The notes: generated by a model not told the origin, from the sequence alone. A stretch of 64,000 bases of DNA from Brettanomyces bruxellensis (GCF_011074885.1 NC_054690.1:1927001-1991000), one strand, 5' to 3'. Positions 41,691 through 53,109 are shown, counted from the first letter of the stretch. Numbers and translations: made by a program.

Positions 41691-42099
41691 CAAAGCACGT
41701 GACGTATGCTCATATTTTTGCGTCGGTGGGTCTGGCTTGCGCAAGTTGCGTTGTAGATTATATTTTGTTATATTTGTATATCAGCTGTTGTAATGGACAA
41801 TATGAATTCTAAAAATGGAGAGTTGGTGCTTTGCATGTGGGAAAACAAGCGGTAGTGAACAGACACAAGCAACGAAGTACGGAGTGTAAGGATGTATTCT
41901 CTCTTACGGGTCACGCGGTCCCTGAACTGTATTTAAATCTAAAGAAATTCCGCGCAGTGTATATTTGCCCACCACCACACAGTAGGTCCGGTTCTTGCCA
42001 TACAATAGGTACAAATAGAAAGGTTCTTGTCGGTTTTACATCAGGTGTTGATCTAACTAGCTCAGAGATACATTTCCCAAAAGTGTACGGAGGAAATCT
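41691..42099. other. intergenic region downstream of STE11
   Basis: A frame open from 41831 to 42112 begins at TTG and has no recognisable product. Otherwise AT-rich and unremarkable. Confidence 0.4.
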
Positions 42100-42426
42100 A
42101 TGGTTCTTTTAATATTCCTAGTGCTATTTTATCTGTTGGTAACAATGACAGGAGCAACAAGCCAAAATACGATACAGAAGGAGGAGGAGATTAATAATGA
42201 GGATGACCCACTTGCCGGAGTGAAAGGGCTCAAGGCTAAATTTGGAGATAAGCTTGTTGATTTAAGTGATGTTCGCCTTCATAAGCCACATAGTGTTATT
42301 CCAAATAAGCATCCAGGTTTGGGCCAAAATACTCATGAAACAACTAACGATATTGACCGGACAGCAGGCGGATTACTAATGACGGGAGGACACCGTCCAA
42401 GGGTTGATAATACTAAAACAAACTAG
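42100..42426 (+). CDS. small hypothetical protein with N-terminal hydrophobic segment
   Basis: 108 residues. The first ~17 (MVLLIFLVLFYLLVTMT) form a signal peptide or membrane anchor. The remainder is polar: an acidic stretch, then LAGVKGLKAKFGDKLVDLSDVRLHKPHSV, in short segments that read like a conserved domain rather than random sequence, and a Gly/Asn/Thr-rich tail. I do not recognise the family with confidence. A start at the second ATG (42145) would remove the hydrophobic segment. Codon use looks coding. Confidence 0.6.
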   Translation: MVLLIFLVLFYLLVTMTGATSQNTIQKEEEINNEDDPLAGVKGLKAKFGDKLVDLSDVRLHKPHSVIPNKHPGLGQNTHETTNDIDRTAGGLLMTGGHRPRVDNTKTN

Positions 42427-43113
42427 AAAATGGTTGTTTGGTCAATTTGAAATAGCACTCCAATAATGTCTTAGATTAGTCTACCGCACAATATCAACAA
42501 TAATGAAAACAAAAGATAGGAACAAGGGTCATAACAAAGTCATAACAAAGATTACCACAAAGACAACAGGATATCTAAATGGTCTGAAAACTCACAGTGA
42601 TCAAACGCGATAATTTTCCATGCTAAAAACACGGTCCAAACTGTGGTACAATAATGTGTGGTTAACACAATGCAATGCGAATACTATCTAGAGTTCCAAG
42701 GACAAAATGGGACTTGGGATTGCACTTTTTTCCTCGTCAAAAAAATAGAGATGTGCGCGTTATGCATGCATAACGACAATAAAAAGTCTCGCGAACAGGA
42801 ACTTGAGAATTTGGAGCGGGGGTCTAATGAGATTTTCACGTATTTTCTGTATTTAATCTTTTATCTATATATATTTCCTTCTTTATGTGGGTTGCACCCA
42901 CGTGGAAAGACTAATTCGATTACTGAATTCAACATCATAATAAGCGCGCTATCTGCAGTTAGCATTTCTTCTGTACTGTCGTTTGAAGTTCCTTTTTGAG
43001 TGTGCTCCGAAGGTGTATTGCAAGGGTAAATTCCAAAAGGTATAATAATCTGAAGGTGAACTCCAAAGTATTATTGCTTTGCTTCACTGAGTGGCTATTG
43101 AAAAATAAAGAAA
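42427..43113. other. intergenic region upstream of DCR2
   Basis: Two rightward genes flank it. An open frame at 42658-42999 begins with GTG and lacks any familiar motif. A TATATATATT near 42865 might be a TATA element, about 250 bases from the start codon. Confidence 0.4.
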
Positions 43114-44871
43114 ATGCGGTTCACGAGTCTAAGAAGGCTTTCAAAGCGGTCCAGGCGTGCAATTATATATTCAACAGTTTGTCTAACTTGTCTTTTTCTC
43201 TTTCTCAGAATCAGAGCAAAGAGAAGCCAAAGTGCCTCCGAAAAGTATGCATTATTGCTGGACCAGGGCCACGAGAATGACGTGGTGGTAGACATGAAGT
43301 TTTCCACGTGCCATGGGCTGTTTGGGTACTTCCCGTTCTGCCGAAAGAGTATAACCAATCCGGACTCTGCGTGGATACGAGTGCCGAAAGATATATATTT
43401 GGGAAGAAGGTGGTCCAGGCAAGTTTTTCTGGACTATCGTTTGGAAGACAAGGATAAGATATTGGAGCTGGGAAGTTCCACTATCAACGAAGTTCATGTG
43501 GCCATGGAAAAGGAAAAAGAAAAAGTTGATGATGACTTGAGCTGGGATACAATTGGATACGGTATTACGGTTGAAAGAGGCCGATACGACCCGGAGAAGA
43601 GCATAACTGGTGTGAATTTCTTGTTTGGGCGAATGGCAACCGATCCAAGGCCCGGATGGACGGTTATTGAGAAGCCATTGGAGGTGGACTTGCAGAAAGA
43701 AGACAATTTAGGACTTCTTGAGACACCGGATGAGGACCTTACTACGGATCACCATATTTACGATGACGAGTGCTACATGTCGGTTCAACGGAGAAATGCG
43801 GTGAGCGAGGAGGACTCTGTCAAAAGCACGGCCTCGTATCAGACGGAACTTTCATTCAAAGAGGACGGAAAGTTCAAAATCCTGCAAGTGGCAGATGCAC
43901 ATCTGGTGGCTGGATATGGCAGATGCAGGGATCCATGGCCGACGGTATCAAACGAGGAGGCCTGCCTTGCAGATGTTCGCACTATGAACTTTATTACATC
44001 TGTTTTGGACATCGAGAAGCCGGATCTGATCGTAATGACTGGTGATCAGGTGTTCGGAAGCGAGAGTAAGGATGTCGAGACTGCCATGTTCAAGCTAGTG
44101 AAACCCTTTGTTGACAGAAAGATTCCATACGCGGTCATGATGGGAAACCACGACTCGGAGGGGAATCTATCCAGAAAGCAGATCTACCAGCTTCTGCAGA
44201 GTTTGCCTTACTCCGTTTCGGAGGCAGGTCCTGGTTACGTAAGTGGGTATGGCAACTATGTTCTCACTGTTACCAGCAGCGAGCAGGGCGATAAAAACGG
44301 TCTTATCATGTATTTCTTGGACTCGCACTCTTACTCGCGGTCCAAAGTCCCCGGATACGACTTTTTGAAAGATGACCAGAAGGTATTTGTGCAGAATTCA
44401 TACACGAAGAATTCGGTGAACCTGGTTCCCGTCGGCAAAATAACCACCGACCGGACATCCGACGGTAGACCTCTCTCGATGGCCTTTTTCCACATCCCGC
44501 TACCCGAATATAGGGAGTTTAAAACGCCTGATAACGCCGACAGACCAATAAGTGGAAGCTACAAAGAGGGATGTACTGCCCCGATGTACAATTCGCACAT
44601 GTATGATGTTTTTAAGGGAATTGGTGTTTCCGTTGTTTCTGTTGGGCACGACCATTGTAACGATTATTGCATGAAATACAATGATATAAACTTATGCTAT
44701 GGGGGAGCAGTTGGTGAAGGTGGATATGCTGGATATGGAGGTACCAGTAGGAGATTACGTATATTTGAGATTGATGACAAGAATAACACTATTCGGACGT
44801 GGAAGAGACTGCAGACGAAACCAGAGGAAACATTTGACGAGGAGGTTCTTTTCGACGGAGCCAAATTATGA
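43114..44871 (+). CDS. DCR2: calcineurin-like phosphatase DCR2
   Basis: 585 residues, close to Saccharomyces Dcr2 (578). A basic N-terminus is followed by one membrane segment (about residues 14-31, AIIYSTVCLTCLFLFLRI). The metallophosphoesterase domain begins near residue 250: FKILQVADAHL, then MTGDQVFG, GNHDSEGNL and GHDHCND, the metal-binding set of this superfamily. Dcr2 is a phosphatase reported to act on Sic1 at the G1/S transition and to dampen Ire1 in the unfolded protein response. The first His after Asp in the D-x-H motif is present. The gene has its own promoter and no intron. Confidence 0.9.
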   Translation: MRFTSLRRLSKRSRRAIIYSTVCLTCLFLFLRIRAKRSQSASEKYALLLDQGHENDVVVDMKFSTCHGLFGYFPFCRKSITNPDSAWIRVPKDIYLGRRWSRQVFLDYRLEDKDKILELGSSTINEVHVAMEKEKEKVDDDLSWDTIGYGITVERGRYDPEKSITGVNFLFGRMATDPRPGWTVIEKPLEVDLQKEDNLGLLETPDEDLTTDHHIYDDECYMSVQRRNAVSEEDSVKSTASYQTELSFKEDGKFKILQVADAHLVAGYGRCRDPWPTVSNEEACLADVRTMNFITSVLDIEKPDLIVMTGDQVFGSESKDVETAMFKLVKPFVDRKIPYAVMMGNHDSEGNLSRKQIYQLLQSLPYSVSEAGPGYVSGYGNYVLTVTSSEQGDKNGLIMYFLDSHSYSRSKVPGYDFLKDDQKVFVQNSYTKNSVNLVPVGKITTDRTSDGRPLSMAFFHIPLPEYREFKTPDNADRPISGSYKEGCTAPMYNSHMYDVFKGIGVSVVSVGHDHCNDYCMKYNDINLCYGGAVGEGGYAGYGGTSRRLRIFEIDDKNNTIRTWKRLQTKPEETFDEEVLFDGAKL

Positions 44872-45141
44872 AATAATGCCGAGCTATATAGATATCCTTG
44901 GATGTAACGAATGAATATTTTTAGCGCTGTGATTAAATCTCGATTATATTTGGTGATGCATGTAACGGTGGAAATGTTGCGTAGTCGCGAAAAAAAAAAT
45001 AAAAAAATAAAAAAAAAAGTGTACTTATTAAAGAAACCACTACTAGATAGATATTCGAAACTACCACCCTCATGTGCTTCATGAATTGTCATCAAGTGCA
45101 ACCAAATAACATTCAAAAGCTCAAATACAACCTTCTGTTCA

Positions 45142-46131
45142 ATGTCCGAAAAAACTAAAATAGACTCACCGCTCCCATCTTTGCCGAAGAAATTGGATTC
45201 CGAGGATTCAAATGAAAGTGCGTTAAAAAGCAATGGCATCAGCACTGAGAGTAACATCAGCAGTATAAATGAGGGCAGAACCGTTGAAAATGCAAGCACA
45301 ATGTCAAATATAAGCAAGATCGGAAATGTACAATCGAGGCGAACTAGCTCAGTAGCATCTTCAAGGCACTCTAGTAGTCGTTCAAGGTCAATTGTATCGA
45401 GATCGTCTACTGGTAGGCAGACCGCAAGAAAGTCAGAAATAATAGAAGATGAGGAAGAGATTTTCGGTGGGCAAGTGAACGCCTGCTGTCTAGACTTTCT
45501 ACTTAATGAATTGGTGCCTCTTTCCATGAGGGTGGGGTCTCAGATTCATAAGAATGAGAACAACATAAACGAAATGATGAAAAATTTGGAATTGACGGGA
45601 CGAGATAGTCAGGAAGCTCTAGATTTACTGAAGCAAGACAAAGTCTTCTCTCCCGGACGGACGGATTACTTGGCTGATGATAAGGCTATGACGGATGCAA
45701 GCGTTTTAAACCGAATTGAACAGATTGGGTTTGAAGTCGGGTATAAAATCACCGACTGCATAGTATATTGGAAACAGATGAGTGAAAAAATGGAAATAAA
45801 ACTAACGGACACTCTTGAGATCATGAAATTCATATGCAGAGATGTGTGGAAAGTCATTTATCGGAAGCAAATGGACAACTTGCGAACAAACCACATAGGC
45901 ACATTCATACTTATAGACAATGGTTTTAGGCCACTTTTACACTTCCAGACAAGTGGTGGTGATAAGGACACTGCAAAGAAGGCCGAGCCATTCTTGAGGT
46001 TCCCGTGTGGACTAATACGCGGGATACTGAAGAGTTTGGGAATAGATTCTGTTGTGAAAGCGACTGTGAATGAAGATAAAGTTCCATCGATCTCATTTAG
46101 TGTCCAGACTAATTTAGAAGAAAAAGAATAG
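45142..46131 (+). CDS. TRS33: TRAPP complex subunit TRS33
   Basis: 329 residues. The first ~100 are Ser/Glu-rich and disordered. The TRAPP (Bet3-like) domain fills about residues 110-325: FLLNELVPLSMRV, IGFEVGYKITD, MKFICRDVWKVIYRKQMDNLRTNH, GTFILIDN and, near the end, FPCGLIRGILKSLG. That order identifies Trs33 (TRAPPC6). It helps form the core of TRAPP complexes that activate Ypt1 for ER-to-Golgi traffic. It is longer than Saccharomyces Trs33 (268) because of the N-terminal tail. Confidence 0.93.
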   Translation: MSEKTKIDSPLPSLPKKLDSEDSNESALKSNGISTESNISSINEGRTVENASTMSNISKIGNVQSRRTSSVASSRHSSSRSRSIVSRSSTGRQTARKSEIIEDEEEIFGGQVNACCLDFLLNELVPLSMRVGSQIHKNENNINEMMKNLELTGRDSQEALDLLKQDKVFSPGRTDYLADDKAMTDASVLNRIEQIGFEVGYKITDCIVYWKQMSEKMEIKLTDTLEIMKFICRDVWKVIYRKQMDNLRTNHIGTFILIDNGFRPLLHFQTSGGDKDTAKKAEPFLRFPCGLIRGILKSLGIDSVVKATVNEDKVPSISFSVQTNLEEKE

Positions 46132-46625
46132 AAGTTAACGGTAGATATAATTCAGATGCTACTTAATGATAGATTTTCCCCTGGAAGTGTAAGTTTCGGA
46201 GTAGGTTGGTAGCTAGCTTATTGGTTAGCCTAGAAGAAATACCTAGAAGAAATACCACTTCCCGCTGGTGTAAGGATGCATCGGGGCATTCCAGATTTTT
46301 TGATGTCGGCGCCTCGTATCTATGACGTCACGTATACCTTCAGCTAGCACAGCCTCGTCCAGATACGGAGAAGAGCAACTAACTTAAGGACTGAATAATA
46401 GGGAGATGATACTATGCGTGGATACAAATCTAGAACCGCACTTTTGCAAAACAGACTAGGTGAGATTTATAAACAAGAAAAGTGTGGAGTTCCGATTGCA
46501 CATTTCTGATTTTTTTTTTGATTCTCCTCATAAGTGAATTCCGAATCCCCAGGCAGCTGTTTGTAGGTTTAGAAGAAGAAAAAAAAAGATCGAAATAGCA
46601 ATTGTTTTAAGTGCATTCATGACAT
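46132..46625. other. intergenic region upstream of the sugar transporter
   Basis: Contains a short direct repeat (CTAGAAGAAATACC twice at 46230-46257) and a T run at 46510-46519. No gene recognised. Confidence 0.5.
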
Positions 46626-48578
46626 ATGGCTTCACCAGCAGCAGGCTTACCTCCATATAAAATGGCGATCAATAACGCGGATGATCTTGAAAATGCTACA
46701 ATTCGGCCAGAAGACATACCGAAAGCAGCATTAGTGGGAAAACCTCTACTGGTGTTCACGTCGTGTTTTGTGAGCATATGTGTCTTTCTTTTTGGGTATG
46801 ACCAGGGGTATTTCTCGTCGATTTTGACGAATGAACACTTTGAAGAGTACTATGACAACCCCAGCTCCGTTCAGATAGGTACGGTGGTGGCAATTCTTGA
46901 AATCGGAGCTCTTTTATCTTCGCTCTCGCTCGGTCATGTGGCTGAAAAGCTTGGCAGAAAGAGAACTACCAGATTAGGCTCTTTTCTATTCTGCATTGGG
47001 GGCACAGTGCAGACTTTATCGACATCCTTTCACCATCTAGGCTTCGGCCGGTTCATAAGTGGTCTGGGTGTCGGCTTTTTGAGCGGGACTGCCCCGACCT
47101 ATATGTCGGAAATAGCCAGCCCGGATATAAGAGGACTGCTTGGCTCGGCACAGTTTACCGGCAACGTCTTGGGGTACTCGTCCTCAATCTGGATAGATTA
47201 CGGATGCAGCTTCATAGATGGTGATCTGTCATTTAGGATCCCGCTTGGATTGCAGGTGGCATTCGGTCTAGTGCTATTTTTCGGCTCATATGCCTTAGTC
47301 GAGAGCCCCAGGTGGCTTTTAGAGCATGGCCACGATGTTGAGGGCCTTATAGTCTTGGCAGATCTTTTTGCACACGGGCATGTGCATGATCCGGTGGCTG
47401 TGGAGGCCTATAAGTCGATTGAAGAGAGTGTTTTGATTGGCAGACTTGAAGGAAAGCTCACCTATTGGCAGTCCATTAGGCGATATCCCAAGCGTATTTT
47501 TGTTGGTTGCAGTGCGCAGATGTTCGCCCAGTTTAATGGCATCAATGTGATATCGTACTATGCACCACTTGTGTTTGAAGAGGCCGGGTGGCTCGGCAAG
47601 GATGCCATTCTTATGACTGGCTACAATTCCATTCTTTATCTTCTCTCAACACTCATTCCCTGGTGGCTTTCCGAGTCATGGGGAAGGAAGCCACTTCTCA
47701 TGCTGGGAAGCTGCTTCATGGGTGTTGGGCTCGTATTCATTGCTGTTTTTACGAAAACGAGAGTTGCCACCATGGTTGTTGTGTTTGTGATGCTCTTTAA
47801 CTCCAGTTTTGGCATCAGTTGGGGCCCAATTGGCTGGCTAATCGGGCCAGAGGTCCTCCCCAATAAGGCAAGAGCCTCGGGAGCAGCCTTGGCAACCGCC
47901 ACAAACTGGCTTTGCAACTTCATAGTGGGACAATGTGCTCCCATTCTTCTTGAGCTCATTAGCTGGCGCCTTTACCTAATTCATGCCTTAAGTTGTGTCG
48001 TCTCCTTCATTGTGGTCTGGTTTGTCTATCCGGAGACCAAGGGCCTCTCTTTGGAGGACATGGACTCCGTCTTCGGAGATAAATCAACTGCCTCCTCTAG
48101 AATATCCAGAAATAACAGTGGCAGCAGCCACAATTCCGTATCGTCTCACACCTATCAAACCTCCATCAAGCAGTCTGACATTGCTTCCTTTGCCTCAAGG
48201 CACAGTAAAGCAATCCAGGCACGCACAAATCCTACAGGTACGACACTTCTTCCAAACGAGATCTCACCAATGCTTGGAGCACAAGACTTCACGGCTGCTT
48301 CTGAAAGTTTCTTGCGCAATCTCCCTCCTCACCAGCAAAATGCAACCCAGGGAAGAAGATGGGACCCTGCAGCAAGTCCGTTTATTACTCCGGCAGATCT
48401 TGAGCCGCCAGATTTGAAGTCTGTGTACAAATACAAGACTGATGACTCCAGATCTATCCACAGCTCCATAAAGAGGGGGAAGAAGGCCATATCGTCGGCT
48501 TTCCGCTTCTGGAAGAACGATAACAACCATTCTGACACGGATGCCATTTCAGAGCGTTTCCTCAGTGATGATGTATGA
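46626..48578 (+). CDS. MFS sugar transporter family protein with long C-terminal tail
   Basis: 650 residues, twelve transmembrane helices between about 40 and 490. Family motifs: FGYDQGYFSSIL in TM1, GHVAEKLGRKRTTRLG after TM2, VESPRWLLEHG after TM6, QFNGINVISYYAP in TM7 and PETKGLSLEDMD after TM12. The QxxGINxxxYY motif in TM7 is a hexose-transporter hallmark. A cytoplasmic tail of about 160 Ser/Asn-rich residues follows, longer than in most hexose transporters. Long tails occur in sugar sensors of the Snf3/Rgt2 kind, but I see no clear copy of their repeat, so the tail may only carry trafficking signals. Substrate is not predictable. Confidence 0.85.
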   Translation: MASPAAGLPPYKMAINNADDLENATIRPEDIPKAALVGKPLLVFTSCFVSICVFLFGYDQGYFSSILTNEHFEEYYDNPSSVQIGTVVAILEIGALLSSLSLGHVAEKLGRKRTTRLGSFLFCIGGTVQTLSTSFHHLGFGRFISGLGVGFLSGTAPTYMSEIASPDIRGLLGSAQFTGNVLGYSSSIWIDYGCSFIDGDLSFRIPLGLQVAFGLVLFFGSYALVESPRWLLEHGHDVEGLIVLADLFAHGHVHDPVAVEAYKSIEESVLIGRLEGKLTYWQSIRRYPKRIFVGCSAQMFAQFNGINVISYYAPLVFEEAGWLGKDAILMTGYNSILYLLSTLIPWWLSESWGRKPLLMLGSCFMGVGLVFIAVFTKTRVATMVVVFVMLFNSSFGISWGPIGWLIGPEVLPNKARASGAALATATNWLCNFIVGQCAPILLELISWRLYLIHALSCVVSFIVVWFVYPETKGLSLEDMDSVFGDKSTASSRISRNNSGSSHNSVSSHTYQTSIKQSDIASFASRHSKAIQARTNPTGTTLLPNEISPMLGAQDFTAASESFLRNLPPHQQNATQGRRWDPAASPFITPADLEPPDLKSVYKYKTDDSRSIHSSIKRGKKAISSAFRFWKNDNNHSDTDAISERFLSDDV

Positions 48579-48695
48579 GACTCGAGCTTTTCTGGGATGT
48601 TTATGATGCTAATGAATCTTATCTCTTTCCTTAATCTCTATTCTATATTATATATGCGCCAAAATACTAGACAATACACGATTCTAAGTCATATC

Positions 48696-49598
<903 letters not shown>

Positions 49599-49680
49599 TC
49601 AAACCGCAAAATAAATAATATCAGTATCATTTCAGATGTTAGAGACTGTCTTGATTGACTCAAAAGAAGAGATCTTGAAA

Positions 49681-49698
49681 TTTTTTTTTTTTTTTTTT
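49681..49698. repeat. poly(dT) tract, 18 bases
   Basis: An 18-base T run in the 283-base gap between TRM8 and the mitochondrial ribosomal protein gene, about 110 bases upstream of TRM8. Probably a promoter element that excludes nucleosomes. Confidence 0.8.
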
Positions 49699-49851
49699 GA
49701 TCTTTTTCACCTTCAAAAAATAAAGCTCCAAAAGAGCGTTTTTATGCCTATTAAAGCTATTTGCAGCATGCATAGATGAATATAGTGTCTATTCTCAAAT
49801 GTTTTCTATACAAGTAGTATTTCAAGTAATCTATATACAACGAGCTCCCGT

Positions 49852-50682
49852 CTACTCCTTCTCTTGCTCCTTATTCTTATCTTCAAGCTGGTTTCTACGT
49901 GATTCCAAGGTCATTGCCAATCCAGAAGAAGCAGACTGTAAAGTTTTAACAATACCTGCACCAGAAGACATTGCAAGCAAGCCAACAAGCTGTGCACGAA
50001 GCTCTGGCAATGAAGAAAGCTCTTTGAACTTGTTTATTCCGTCCAGGTCAACCAATTCTTGGCCAATTCTTCCTCCCAACAAAAAAAGCTTGTCATTCTG
50101 CTTCTTAAGTACTTTCCACACTCCTTTCAGAGCTTTAGGATCCAAGGATTTTATCAGAATCAGAGCCGTTGGTCCTTTCAAGAGTGCTTCCAGAGGATGT
50201 CTTATTTTCTTCCGTTTAACTTTTCTCCATGTGGCTTTTGAAGCCGGATCATCAAACGTCGAAGCTCTGAGAAAGTATCGGAAAACTTTCGTCTTGAGCT
50301 TCCTTATCTGAATATCTTTGCCCACTTTGTGTAGCTGCCTTCTTATCTGTTCATTTTCCGACGCCAATAGGTTGTTGTGGTGTGCAAATAAAACTATATC
50401 ATTATTATTCCAGAAATACTTGTACACGTCTAATAAATATGTTTTTCTCGAGTCCTCCCCTTTCCTTGTATTCCTCTTTTTGCTTTCTTTTAAAGCGGTC
50501 TCCTTATGCTTTATTTCGACTGTTTCAACTGCACTCTGCCTTCTTGTTGTCACAAATTTTCTCCCTAGTATGGTTGGAGTTAAATTGCTTCTTGTATACA
50601 CAAATGCTTGTCTCATGACAAGTTTGCTCGAGACAACGGGTAAGGAAGCCGCCACTCCACCAACTGTGTTTGCGAATATCAT
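49852..50682 (-). CDS. MRPL11: mitochondrial large-subunit ribosomal protein uL10m (MRPL11-like)
   Basis: 276 residues. The first ~45 are basic, hydroxylated and nearly free of acid, as in a mitochondrial presequence. The middle has the L10 fold: KTYLLDVYKYFWNNNDIVLFAHHNNL, a segment with RKLKTKVFRYFLRA, then LLKGPTALILIKSLDPKAL. The LKGPTALI segment is typical of L10 proteins. Near the end are the helices LPELRAQLVGLL. Saccharomyces Mrpl11 is 249 residues. The protein forms the base of the mitochondrial ribosomal stalk. A charged tail ends the protein. Confidence 0.85.
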   Translation of the reverse strand: MIFANTVGGVAASLPVVSSKLVMRQAFVYTRSNLTPTILGRKFVTTRRQSAVETVEIKHKETALKESKKRNTRKGEDSRKTYLLDVYKYFWNNNDIVLFAHHNNLLASENEQIRRQLHKVGKDIQIRKLKTKVFRYFLRASTFDDPASKATWRKVKRKKIRHPLEALLKGPTALILIKSLDPKALKGVWKVLKKQNDKLFLLGGRIGQELVDLDGINKFKELSSLPELRAQLVGLLAMSSGAGIVKTLQSASSGLAMTLESRRNQLEDKNKEQEKE

Positions 50683-51371
50683 GCTTTTGGCGATTCGTCG
50701 AATTTATTCCTGGATTAATGTTCTCGGAGTCGCTTTAATTGACAGTATGTGCACCTTTAATCTGTGGGCCGGGTTGGCTAGAGTGAGAAAAATAAGAAAT
50801 AAAAAAAATTGAAATTGCAACGATGAAAACTGAAATTGTAATGTAAGGCGGTGCAATCGATTGCCCTAGCAGCTTCCGATAGCGTGAAATTAAGAAGCAA
50901 GATATACTGGAAAGAGGAAAAAGAATAATAAAAAAAGCCTAAATGATGTTATTACCTTCTAGCATGTTTTATTGATAATGTTGCAATTCATATTTTGGTG
51001 ATAGATCCAATTCCATTGGCATTTTGGTTATGTGTGCATTTTATATAGCATAGCGTATTTTTGATATTATTTTTGATCCTCTGACTTTTTTTTGGTCTCG
51101 CGTACATATTAAAATTTGCTACGGTATCAATTACTAAACGGTGTGTTTATTTATTTATTTGTTTATTTGATTTGCTATACAAGAACGAGCTGTGTAGGCA
51201 TAAAGTATAAATTTCACATTTAGAGGCCATATTCAAGACGGCCTGGCGGAATATTGTTGATATTGTTTACTGAGACATATGGTATGTCCATAGTTTCCGT
51301 AGCCAACTGACCAAGCGGGAATTGATAGATAAGAAACATACACTTCTAATATAAATAGACAAACGAATGAA
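50683..51371. other. divergent intergenic region
   Basis: Between MRPL11 (leftward) and the IVY1-like gene (rightward). T-rich and with TTTATTTATTTGTTTATTTG near 51148-51168. No gene recognised. Confidence 0.45.
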
Positions 51372-53006
51372 ATGAATGCCCAAACCACGGTTCCATCACC
51401 GAAAAAGCATATAAAGCCCCCTGCACATCTTTCCGAGTTTTACAACTTTGTGGATAACTCTCCTGAAAATGCAGGATTTACGCATGATGCCCGAAGTGAT
51501 GCCGGTTTAAGCAAGAATGCGCCCAAAACGCCGCCAATTAGGCCTATGGAAGGTCATGTGACCACACCCAGTGGATCACCAACAAAATCAATGCCATACT
51601 TTAGATCGCCAGCTGCTTCACGAACTGAATCATACCAGGCTTCGACGAGTCCCTCTACAATGGATTTGGAAACTCTTATCACGAATAATGATGTGAATGA
51701 GACATTAGGCTGCTACGAATCGCTTATTAAGGCCTCGGAGAAGTACAGGGCAGCTTTGAACATGCTGGATTCTGCAGCGGGTGAGTTTGGAAGCTCGTTG
51801 GAGAAGTGTGCTCGTCTTAAAGGCACGGGTAAAGCCTGTGATGGACTTATGGCTTGTAGTGGCTTACAATACTTGATTGCGAACCAGCAGCAGATTCTCG
51901 TGCGAAATCTAGAAGCAGACTTTGAGGAGCCAGTTGGAACGATCATCAGTGACTTCTCCAATCGCCATAAAAGTACAGAGGAGGAATTCACAAAGCTGAT
52001 AAATGACAAGGTGCGGCAGCTCAAATTGAACGAGAAGACCAACATCAAGTTGAGCAAGAAGAAGTACCGGAATATAATATCGTACCGGACGAATCTTCAG
52101 CAGTTGACACAGCAGTTGGATGAGATCGATAAGTTGAAGCATGACTATTATCTAAGTCTTTTCGAACAAGTCCAGAGTGCGTCCCAGTCAATTTTGGATA
52201 AGGCTAGGGACATTGTCTCTTTAGAGACCACTATATACGATATTATCGCTAAGAAGAGTGCTATTGGGGGTGGATTGGACGATCTGCTTGAAGATAGTGA
52301 GATTTTGGAACTTAGTGCGAGGGAGAGTACGCCCAATACTAATACTGCAGGTAGTGATAACGGCAGTGGTAAGCTTGAGGTGAATGGGAGTGTTTCTACT
52401 GTAGTTGGGAAGGCTGAGATCGGTGCTTTGTCGGATGGAAGTCCGTCAAGTGATGAAAATGAGCATTTAAAGGATCATTGTTCGGTAAACGAGGATGTTA
52501 GTGATCTGGAAAACGATCGGAGATACATGGAAAACGCAATAAGTACACTTCATGCTCAGGGATCGCCGAAAAAGGTGGGGAATAGTGGAATAACTGATAG
52601 TGGGAGTGAAGCTAAAGATTTGAGTGAGGCTAAAGATTTGAGAGAAGCTCAAGATCTGAGTGATGCTAAAGCTGTGAATGAAGCTGAAGATCTGAGTGAA
52701 AGCTGTGGTGAAGATGATAAAGAGAATACAGAGGGGGATAAAATTAATGAGGATACGTCTGGAGATAAAGGTAGTGAGCATTTGGATGAAGATGGTATGA
52801 CTTCAGTGTCGAATAGTGAGGACCGCGAAGTGGAAAATGATCAAAACGATACATACTACACACCACCAGTGGTAAAAATTGTGGAAAAAGGTGGTGATGA
52901 CCAAAGTATCGAATCAGAGGAAGCCCAGCAGTCTCCAATTGACACAAGCAACGTCTTAAAAGATCTAAACGGCGTGAGTTCTGATTCTCTTAAAGACAGC
53001 AAGTAG
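51372..53006 (+). CDS. BAR-type protein, IVY1-like
   Basis: 544 residues. A Pro/Ser-rich N-terminus of about 95 residues is followed by a helical domain (about 100-310) with segments such as CYESLIKASEKYRAAL, GSSLEKCARLKG, GLMACSGLQYLIANQQQIL and KHDYYLSLFEQVQ. This pattern fits an F-BAR or I-BAR-like antiparallel helical dimer and resembles fungal Ivy1, a phospholipid-binding protein of vacuole and endosome that interacts with Ypt7 and Vps33. The C-terminal ~230 residues are acidic and disordered, with an 18-bp coding repeat. Assignment to Ivy1 is from memory of its layout, so moderate confidence. Confidence 0.55.
   Translation: MNAQTTVPSPKKHIKPPAHLSEFYNFVDNSPENAGFTHDARSDAGLSKNAPKTPPIRPMEGHVTTPSGSPTKSMPYFRSPAASRTESYQASTSPSTMDLETLITNNDVNETLGCYESLIKASEKYRAALNMLDSAAGEFGSSLEKCARLKGTGKACDGLMACSGLQYLIANQQQILVRNLEADFEEPVGTIISDFSNRHKSTEEEFTKLINDKVRQLKLNEKTNIKLSKKKYRNIISYRTNLQQLTQQLDEIDKLKHDYYLSLFEQVQSASQSILDKARDIVSLETTIYDIIAKKSAIGGGLDDLLEDSEILELSARESTPNTNTAGSDNGSGKLEVNGSVSTVVGKAEIGALSDGSPSSDENEHLKDHCSVNEDVSDLENDRRYMENAISTLHAQGSPKKVGNSGITDSGSEAKDLSEAKDLREAQDLSDAKAVNEAEDLSESCGEDDKENTEGDKINEDTSGDKGSEHLDEDGMTSVSNSEDREVENDQNDTYYTPPVVKIVEKGGDDQSIESEEAQQSPIDTSNVLKDLNGVSSDSLKDSK
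52605..52703 (+). repeat. 18-bp coding repeat in the IVY1-like gene
   Basis: Five and a half copies of an 18-base unit, first AGTGAAGCTAAAGATTTG, encode six-residue repeats of the type SEAKDL (SEAKDL, SEAKDL, REAQDL, SDAKAV, NEAEDL, SES). Charged and alternating, they could form a single alpha helix. Confidence 0.85.
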
Positions 53007-53109
53007 TTTGTGACGATTCGCCATGTGTACATTATGCAATATTAACTATACGATTTATACTTCTAATTAATAGGAAAGATGCGATGTGTGGATATTCTAT
53101 TTTGTCCAA

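Noticed and set aside
41831..42112. 93-codon frame between STE11 and the small secreted protein gene
   Set aside because: Begins at TTG, no motif, and runs into the start of the next gene in another frame.
44697..45527. 276-codon minus-strand frame over the DCR2 end and TRS33 start
   Set aside because: It overlaps two well-supported genes on the other strand and has no recognisable domain.
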